From the NCBI GenBank assembly GCA_015227615.1, contig JAALGZ010000005.1:930001-994000 (forward strand): DNA of 64,000 nt. The letters are read 5' to 3'. This document shows, one piece after another, positions 58,071-64,000 of this stretch (the first letter of the stretch is position 1; each line of letters opens with the position of its first letter). A program made the translations under genes and the position numbers. A model generated the notes under the pieces. That model saw only the letters and a list, made by a program, of their open reading frames with translations. It did no database searches and was not told the origin of the DNA. This DNA comes from Labyrinthula sp. Ha (taxonomy: Eukaryota > Sar > Bigyra > Labyrinthulida > Labyrinthulaceae).

Positions 58071-61000
58071 CCAGGACTTTCCAGTGCATCACTTGCTCTC
58101 TTGGGTTCTTTCTATTTCTACTTTCTTACTTAATGAAGAGCTCTACTCATCAATCTTCCACAGCTTGACTTCATTTGTTTCTTATATGGATTATTTTCTT
58201 CCCTTCTTGTAAAAAGTAGCTTATCATAGGTAGCTAATGTATTGTTATTCATAACTAGCTAAAATTTGAGAACCATTTATCTCCAAAGCCGAATATTTTC
58301 AACTCTTGTTTTATGAGCTCTTCTACTAGGGATCTAGTTTTATCTCTAGCTTTAGTATGCAGTTGTGAGAAAACCCACTCTACCTTCATCTGGATGAACA
58401 GTCACCCGTGCCTTCAGTATATAAAACAAGTTTTGTGTAGTTTTTGGGACGGTAAATATTATTCTTTGAAGTAGATGTGTGCTAGCAGGCATTTCTTGTA
58501 TTACTAAGACTACTTGCAATGGCAAAAGTAAGGTTGGACGCTGTCTAAATTGGCTCTTTTCCCCTGATAGTTTCTTCCAAAACGTGGGAACATTTCCACA
58601 GCAACAAATAGACAGATTCTTATGCCTTTGTACCATTTTAAAAATTAAAATTTTTAAGTACATACGGAAAAGTACAAAGATACCATCTCGGGCCAAAAAA
58701 TATCGTTGCCAGCGATTTCATGTATCGCAAAATTTTAAAGAATGAGAAAACTTAAAAAAATATAAGATTTTGATTTACCCTGAAATAATTTCAGTCTTAA
58801 CACATGGGTTTCTCCGCTTGTTCATTTGCAATGAAATATTTTCTAGAATGATAAGTAAGATACTTTATATAGCCAACAAGTTTTATGTTTCTATACAAAA
58901 CATTTCTATTAAAGAAATAAGAAATAATGTAGAGTGTTTTAATAGGAGATAGAGCTATAGAAATGATGATTACCAACACTGTGGATTATGGGTCCATATG
59001 CTACCCAAGATCTACAATTAATTTGCTTTTCAATTAAAGAAAGCATCAGAAAGCCTTAACTAAGCTTTCAAAGAAGTTTATACTGTTTGGATGTTCCTAG
59101 TTTTTAATCATTCCTGGTTTAGTAAAGGTTTCAGAAGAACTAAGTTTTCTAATATCTCTTTTTCGTTCATTCCAATTGAATGATTTAAGATTAAGAAAAT
59201 AAGTTTTACTAGGTAGTTCCATGTATTTTGAGCTCTGATATACTATAATTAGTTATTTATGTCTATGAAGATAATTTTATCTTAACATAAGAACTATACT
59301 TAACCTTCAATTCACATGGATCACTTAGTCTTCTAATGTTTATATATATTTAACTTTAGGGAGTAAACTAATGCGAAACAAATATGTGAAGTTGTCGTCT
59401 TAAGTTATGTCTTAGCTCTGCACTCACTCTGAATGTTGCTTTTCTAATTTGGTTTATAGTGCAAAATGTCCAAGTTGTGCTTAAGAAACATTTAAATGAT
59501 GAAGGATCCTAGTAGTAGTATTAAGACTTCTGGACAATAAAAAATTCTTCAAATGGTATACTAACTTACTAGTAGTAGTTTCTTGATGTTAATGAGGCTA
59601 TCATGTACTAGTAATGGGGACCGTCACTTTTCCTGGTCTCTCTCTTTGATGACACTCCATGTATATACAAACTTCTGCATTTTTACTTGCGCAATTTTGA
59701 ATGAGCTACAATTTTAAGCATGTACTTTTGAATTTGACTTTGGCTACAGTACAAGTTCTGAAACGTCTCTTCGAAATGGTCTTCTGTAGTATCACTGCGG
59801 AACAAAATTACAAGTTTCTAACTTCTTTTTCACTTTACATATGTCGACTGGAAACAAATATATAAAGTAGTATTTGTTACTTCAAGAAATCTTAGCAAGG
59901 ATTTTTAAGCATTTTGGGTTAAATACTACCTAGATGATTTAGATGATTCTGTATATTAAGTCTATATTTTTTTGCTAAAATACTTATTGGAACGTTATCC
60001 GGGACACGATTTGCTGGTCTCATTACTGTAATTTTATGTTTTAAAACCTTTGTATATACACTGGGTAGAAAATCTTGTTACTTTAAACTATTTGTATTTG
60101 ATTTTTACCTTTATAATTTTACTAAGAATGTGAATCTGCTGCAGTTTAATACAATAATTCACCCCAGATTATTTTCATGCTTAATTGCCATCCAGGTAAT
60201 TGCAATTTAGTTAGGTACTTTCAAAGCTTTGCGCCCATAATATTCTATGCTTCTTCGGTCAAAATATAAAAAGCAACACTCCTTTAGGTAATTACTTTCA
60301 TAATAATAAAGTTTGGGTTTACTCACACCTATAAGCTTTATGTCTTATTGATTTGCTTTGAAAAATAATTTTCGTGTACAAATTACACGAGGTCTTTTTT
60401 CGGTAGTATATATATATTTCTGATTTCTACATCAACTCGATCTTAATCACTAGGTATCATCTGTGATTCACTTGTATATATGGAAGCAATACTTTTTACT
60501 CGTAAGACAAAACATAGCTTCGCCCTGTTTTCTTTCACTAGACCTAAGGTATGTTTTTCAGATTGTACACATGCTACAACATACTGCACTATAAATACAA
60601 CAACTTCCACATTTGGTTGCTTTTCATGGTATAAAATGGTTACTGCGCGAGACATATACATTTTTCGCAAAAATCAAGAGTATTATTTAATATAACATCA
60701 AATTAATGCTAAGCTCAGCATCCTTCAATGCTCGAGTCTACATTGACAAATATAGGTTGTTCGCAGCATCTTACTGTGGCTTGGTTTATTTTTTCGTGGT
60801 AGTTTGTTTTTTCTCAACGATATGCTTGCTGTCCTATACTTTACTTGCCTGTTACAAGTATAACATATATCAATTGTATTTCTTTATTGGTATAATGATA
60901 ACCTATGTTAAATATTCTGTTAAAACATGGGATTTCTGTAGCTTATTCAAGTAGCTTCTGGGATATACAATTTCTCTGATCGTTATTCTACATATCAGTT

Positions 61001-63387
61001 AATTAGTTAGCTCGATGTTTGAAACATTAAAAAAACATTTAAAACCATATAGCATATGAATAAAGGAAAAATAACACTAATAACGTATGTATCTGATCTT
61101 TTTTCTATAAAATCAGCTCAAAATTTATTCTGTTAAGTTGTTATATTTCTTTATTTTTAATCAACTATACGCACTGAGTACCCTGGTAATGTAATTTTTA
61201 TCCAAAAATACCGACATCCCACAGTATTACAGTACACATCCAATAAAAACTATTCACGGTAGTAAACCACAATAGTTGTAATTCAAGATAATCCTTTCTA
61301 GTACCATATTTGAGATTTTAGGCATCCTAATACTAAAAACAACACCCGAGAGATATCCACGATATCAAAGTTTTGTACTTTACAATGTAGGCAATAAACA
61401 TTCTATGACCGGGTTCGGTGAATGGATATGTTTTGGTAGATGCGCTAAGATAGTTCATAGACATTAAAACCTTTAATTCTAGTTCTCATACAGGATGTAA
61501 GGGTGCCGGCTTATAAGTAATAATTTTCCTTTAACCAAGGATCTATCGGTGTTAATCTATTTTCATGGCTATTTTGGGTAAGACAAAAAGCAATATTCAT
61601 AACAGATCTTAAAGGTATTTTGGCGGACTTTCCAGCATGAGAAATATCAGTCATAGCTTAAAATAAAAGTTATCGCTATTTTTTGTATATAACAATGTCA
61701 TTATATTTCATCTTGACATAAGTCTTTATATTAATGAATCTAGAACAAATCTTAGATACAATAAAATTACTAGAATTTGTTTTGTCCTGTGTATTTTGTA
61801 TTTATAGTTTTCTAAGACCTGGGCACAATTTATATCAAAACATGTGCATGTAAAATGTGATCTGCAACTTTATCAAGTAAATACAACTGGGTTTCAGTTT
61901 TAGCCATTTATTCAAATAACGAAAAGGACACATATAAATAAAATATATGTTTTGATAGGTATAAGACATATAATGAAGAATAAGTTCGAGTATTGTTACT
62001 ACTACTACTACTACTATTGTTTGCGGTTATAAAATAATAAAATCAACTAATCTTCAAAATAATTTTTATTCTATTGAAAACTCCATTACTTACAGCTCAA
62101 AAAATAGTAAAAGGTGTCTTGTAGAAATAAATTTCAAACCCAATGCTTTGCAAGGGTATTAGAATTAGAAAAGCTGCCTTTTTCTGTTAAGAAAATGATT
62201 GATTTATTCAAAGATTTTTAGCATTAATAGAGTATTGAGATTAGCATTTCACTTTCAGTAGCTGTTACAAAGTAAGCACATATATAACTTTAAAGTTTTA
62301 GGTTTTGTTAATATTTTTGTTCATATTTGTTGTGTTTCTCGATAAAGATACCACATAAAAGATAGCTAAGGAAACTATGCTCAATCTAACAACAGGTAAA
62401 CTCTGTATAGTGTGAGTTTCAACTTTATCTAAGTGCTGAAAAGAATGAGTAGCGTGAAACCTGGATACCCTGTTTTCATGATTAAGAAGATATTTGAACA
62501 CCCTGAAATTTTCACCGCACTTAACCTAGCTTTTCTAGTGTAAAAATTAACTTTTAAAGACCATGTTTTATTGCTATATACTGATGATGTATTCTAGATT
62601 CGAGAGAAAGTGAGGTAAGCGCCGAATAAATGATGATGTCATGAATTGAAAACTAGCAAAATACTCTGAACATGGCGTATTTTGCATAAATAATCCACAC
62701 TCGTGTGTGAGTCATAAAAATACAATCATTAAGGGAACAACTAGCGGTAAATAACTGCCTTTTCTTGAAGTAATTTATGATTCATTAAAGAGTTGTTCGC
62801 AGATCTGGCCATCGCCATAGATCTCTCATTTGATATTTCTTTGGTATTCATTTATTTCAAATTTCTATTCATAGTTTTAAAGTGTAGTGTGAAAATACTC
62901 CGTGATAAAGAACTGCTTTGTCCTTATGAACCTCAAGATAATTGCTTTATGTATTAACTTAATTGTTATAACAAGGTATATAGAAGACAGGCAGATATAT
63001 TAAATTTTTTTCATCATTTCAAACATGAAAATCTATATATTAAAACTAGATACTATTTTGTAAATAGATACACGTGAATGGGTGCTCCATTTTTCCATAG
63101 TTCCGATGATGTAACCCAAGACAAGAAATGATCAATACTGATTCTTAGGATTTGCCCAAGAACAGGTATTCAGCCATCTTGTCCAAAACGAAAATTAACT
63201 AGGTAATCCCTATGTGGTTATTCTCTTGATTTTGGTGTCACAAACCTCACACGTCATTACTTATCAACAGGAAATTGGCCATACGACCTAATTGTGACAA
63301 AAAATATTTGCGAAGAATGGAGCAAGAAACAAAAGAAATGAAGGGTACGCCCTTCCTAGCAGAAAATACATATGTCATATAAAATTA
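58071..63387. other. 5.3 kb AT-rich stretch without recognisable genes
   Basis: Short open frames on both strands (for example 58352-58745) with no recognisable product. An (ACT)6 microsatellite lies at 61998-62015. Confidence 0.5.
61998..62015. repeat. (ACT)6 microsatellite
   Basis: Six uninterrupted ACT units are seen directly. Confidence 0.85.
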
Positions 63388-64000
63388 TTGCATATTTCCA
63401 TATCAGTATTGCAGAAAATGTTTTCTACTTTCTTACTAAGTTCTTGGCCTGAGTCTTTAAGTATAGAAAAGGAAAACATACTGTTATTCAGACACGATAA
63501 GCAAAAAGTTTTTAAAATAAATGTAGAAAAGAAGAGGCAAAGAGTTGAGTGTTCTTCATCGAGATTCTGTTACTTTAACATAGGACCTACGTTTAATCCT
63601 GAAATTTGCAGTTACTAGTTGAAGTTTATTTGTCAAGATCTCTTTGATTGCAAATTAACTAAGCCTTTAGCTGTGAATGAGGATCTAAAGGAAATAATGA
63701 AAGAAAAAAACTCCATCAAAAACTTGATATTACCCACAGGCGTGGTATCAGCCTTGTTATTGCAAAAGGACCTTTCTGAACTGCTTTTATCAGAAGAACT
63801 TCTTCTCATTATGTGAAGAAAGTGAAGAAGATAGTAACATAGACAGAGCCAGAGAACATTAATATTAGAACTTTGATACGCTTTGCAAAAGGTTAGATGC
63901 AAAGGGATATAAAATGGAAACTGTAATGAAATTACCCATAAGCGGGAAGGTAACATTTTATCCCGGGATATATCAGGACTATGCACAAGATAAAACTAAG
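63388..64000 (+). pseudogene. Possible decayed coding sequence at the window edge, family unknown
   Basis: A frame of 143 codons is open apart from one stop, and is followed in another frame by an open run to the window edge (DTLCKRLDAKGYK, then LPISGKVTFYPGIYQDYAQD). The run has the feel of real protein with mixed charged and hydrophobic residues, but I recognise no family. It may continue beyond the window. It could be an exon-intron gene rather than a dead one. Confidence 0.3.

Noticed and set aside
1-64000. CRISPR arrays, bacterial operons or insertion sequences
   Set aside because: No regularly spaced repeats or prokaryotic gene clusters; all firm genes are eukaryotic.

Overview
The window reads as nuclear DNA of a labyrinthulomycete (thraustochytrid/labyrinthulid-type stramenopile) with an AT-rich, gene-poor genome. 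The main evidence is a 1,479-residue protein (25135-29574, minus) with the dehydratase-dehydratase-enoyl reductase layout of subunit C of the eukaryotic PUFA synthase, which is the hallmark enzyme of that group. Eukaryotic origin is also clear from a cytosolic Hsp70 ending in EEVD, an intron-containing cyclophilin A, a probable TFIIIC subunit and a chromodomain LTR retrotransposon.

Layout. 1-1472 (+): C-terminal part of a WD-repeat/zinc-ribbon protein resembling the TFIIIC90 family. 2681-12289 (minus): a 9.6 kb Ty3/gypsy-type LTR element with 283-bp LTRs differing at only two positions. It holds gag-like, protease, reverse transcriptase/RNase H and integrase parts; the integrase carries a chromodomain and a possible SANT-like domain. 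Unexpectedly, an MT-A70-type adenine methyltransferase lies between the integrase and the 3' LTR. The element looks broken in a handful of places. 14387-15448 (+): a protein of five FY...KYG repeats, convergent with a minus-strand gene (15704 to about 17302) of unknown function with a PAS-like C-terminus and at least one intron. 25135-29574 (minus): PUFA synthase subunit C, with a cluster of ACGTC/TGACGTCA sites upstream. 42044-44056 (+): Hsp70 under a perfect four-unit heat shock element. 50027-50485 (+): a small membrane protein, possibly Tim17/22/23-like. 54743-55296 (+): cyclophilin A split by a 32-nt intron. 55507-56430 (minus): a decayed PP2C phosphatase. Two further stretches (56968-58070 and 63388-64000, both +) look like decayed coding sequence of unknown type.

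The genes are housekeeping genes (chaperones, Pol III transcription, lipid synthesis) with no operon-like link between them. The FY-repeat gene and the cyclophilin gene share an exact 17-bp upstream element, and Hsp70 carries its core in the opposite orientation. The spaces between genes (up to 12 kb) are very AT-rich and show no further recognisable genes, RNAs or CRISPR arrays. The most unusual item is the retrotransposon-borne MT-A70 methyltransferase: it suggests an element that may mark its own DNA or RNA with N6-methyladenine.
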